Below, piece by piece: positions 5,049 to 5,946 of a stretch of 5,946 nucleotides of DNA. The DNA is taken from assembly GCA_902803675.1 (NCBI GenBank), contig CADCQZ010000388.1, positions 1 through 5,946 on the forward strand, written 5' to 3'. The first letter of the stretch is position 1. Each line of letters starts with the position of its first letter. Below the pieces are notes generated by a model that worked only from the letters and a program-made list of their open reading frames with translations, made no database searches and was not told the DNA's origin. The translations under genes and the position numbers were made by a program. Source of the stretch: an uncultured Eubacteriales bacterium (GTDB taxonomy: Bacteria > Bacillota_A > Clostridia > Christensenellales > Aristaeellaceae).

Positions 5049-5858
5049 TCAGCGTAAGTCCGCTCCCGATCTCATCCGGACCGGCGGAAATCCGTAGTAT
5101 GCCTTGAAACATTTGCTGAAATACTGGGGCGAGGAATAACCCAGCCGGCCCGATACCTCACTGAGGGCCATGCCGCCGCGGATGAGGGCGGCTGCCCGTT
5201 CCATTTTGACTGACTGCTGATACTTCAGGATGGTCTGCCCCATGGTGGAGGAGAAGACCAGCCCCAGATAATGGGGCGTCACATACAGGCTGGCCGCGAT
5301 CTCTCCCACGGTGACGAAGCGGTGCGGGTTGGAACGGATGTATTTGACGGTCTTGCGGCACAGGATGCTTTTCTGGCTGTCCGCCCCGTCATCCCGGCCG
5401 CTGTCCGGGCCTCTGAGGTACGCCGCCACGGGCACGAGCGCGCGGATCCGACGGTCTGAGTAGGGCCTGAAGTCCGTGGACCGCGCCATTTCGCGCATGA
5501 TCTCAGCCAGGTCTCCGTTTTCGGGCATGCTATCCGGCGGCAGACGGTCATCCGGTACGCTGTCCCGGGAAAGCCCGCGCTCCGTTTCACAGCGGAAGCC
5601 CACATATGTGATCACCGTGCCGAGAGGGCCTGCCGAGAGACGGTGTTCTTCCATCGGAGGCACGATCAGGGCCTGGCCCGGCATAAGATGCCGCGTTTCA
5701 TCCCCGATGCTGATGTCGCAGTCCCCGCTCACCGCATAGAGGATCTCCCGGAAAGCGTGGCGGTGTTTCTCGCCCAGCCAGCCCGGAGGACATGTGAGCG
5801 CTCCTGAAAGCTCGAGCCGGATATAGAGATCGAACTCTGTCTGATAACGGGTCAGCAT
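5049..5858 (-). CDS. AraC-family transcriptional regulator with N-terminal cupin sensor domain
   Basis: This 269-residue DNA-binding protein is the likely switch for the locus. The N-terminal domain (about 20-90) is an AraC-type cupin, with KHRHAFREIL (31-40) and a second strand pair around GQALIVPPMEEH (61-72). It is expected to bind a small sugar-like effector. A polar, probably flexible linker rich in Asp and Pro spans about 92-115, followed by a helical region. The C-terminal domain (about 167-266) has two helix-turn-helix units. The first is around VGEIAASLYVTPHYLGLVF (184-202). The second is around LSEVSGRLGYSSPQYFSKCF (232-251), which carries the family signature with GYSSPQYFSKCFK. 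I chose ATG 5858 because AGGAG is 8 nt upstream. In-frame ATGs at 5876 and 5900 have weaker sites. It is upstream of, and in the same direction as, the enzyme operon, separated by a 128-nt promoter-bearing gap, so it probably activates that operon and may regulate itself. Confidence 0.92.
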   Translation of the reverse strand: MLTRYQTEFDLYIRLELSGALTCPPGWLGEKHRHAFREILYAVSGDCDISIGDETRHLMPGQALIVPPMEEHRLSAGPLGTVITYVGFRCETERGLSRDSVPDDRLPPDSMPENGDLAEIMREMARSTDFRPYSDRRIRALVPVAAYLRGPDSGRDDGADSQKSILCRKTVKYIRSNPHRFVTVGEIAASLYVTPHYLGLVFSSTMGQTILKYQQSVKMERAAALIRGGMALSEVSGRLGYSSPQYFSKCFKAYYGFPPVRMRSGADLR

Positions 5859-5887
5859 GGTGTATGCTCCTTTCATTTCCTGATGGG

Positions 5888-5916
5888 AGCATAGCACCAT
5901 TTATATAAATATACAA
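5888..5916 (-). promoter_or_regulatory. Candidate araC-type gene promoter with a palindrome in its spacer
   Basis: On the minus strand TTGTAT (-35, 5911-5916), a 17-nt spacer and TATGCT (-10, 5888-5893) preceded by TGC form a plausible extended -10 promoter, with transcription starting near 5881. The spacer contains the perfect 12-bp palindrome ATTTATATAAAT (5899-5910), directly beside the -35. Protein binding there would block RNA polymerase, so autoregulation is possible. The promoter is moderate and unproven. The region is AT-rich compared with the genes around it. Confidence 0.5.
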
Positions 5917-5946
5917 GCGCAAATAATGCTTTGTTTCTGGCCGGTC

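Noticed and set aside
4323..5057. Plus-strand open frame (244 codons) opposite the oxidoreductase and its promoter
   Set aside because: It is an antisense shadow that also runs across the promoter region of the enzyme operon, with no family similarity.

Overview
All six genes in this GC-rich window lie on the minus strand. They form a small accessory catabolic locus for an unidentified polyol, keto-sugar or glycoside. Strong AGGAGG-type ribosome binding sites, 17-bp-spaced promoters, extended -10 elements and a clostridial-looking signal peptide suggest a high-GC Firmicute, perhaps a gut clostridium. There is no phylogenetic marker gene, so this placement is weak.

In the direction of transcription (right to left): (1) an AraC-family regulator with an N-terminal cupin sensor (5858-5049); (2) a 128-nt gap with an extended -10 promoter that has a poor -35; (3) a Gfo/Idh/MocA NAD(P)-dependent oxidoreductase (4919-3897); (4) overlapping it by 8 nt, a 559-residue protein that joins an AP-endonuclease-2-type TIM barrel (IolE/IolI-like sugar isomerase, epimerase or dehydratase) to a KduI/IolB-type double cupin (3904-2225); (5) an iron-containing/glycerol-dehydrogenase-like alcohol dehydrogenase (2172-1108); (6) a 132-nt gap with a second clear promoter that overlaps an inverted repeat; (7) a small metal-binding cupin (975-616); (8) the first 190 residues of a branched-chain-amino-acid-type ABC substrate-binding protein, cut by the left edge (572-1). 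No gene-free stretch exceeds 300 bases, and I saw no RNA gene, mobile element, CRISPR array or convincing intrinsic terminator.

A reasonable reading is that the AraC protein senses a small metabolite and activates the oxidoreductase, TIM-cupin fusion and dehydrogenase as one operon. The second unit (cupin plus transport binding protein) has its own promoter, which shares an 8-mer at the -35 box with the araC promoter. The oxidoreductase would make a keto intermediate, the fusion protein would carry out two successive isomerisation, elimination or hydration steps, and the alcohol dehydrogenase would reduce or oxidise a later carbonyl product. The families resemble parts of myo-inositol catabolism (IolG, IolE/IolI, IolB), but IolC, IolD and IolJ are not here, and two enzymes have non-standard residues at important active-site positions. 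The substrate therefore remains open.

The most notable object is the single-chain TIM-barrel/IolB-like fusion, in which both predicted metal sites are complete.
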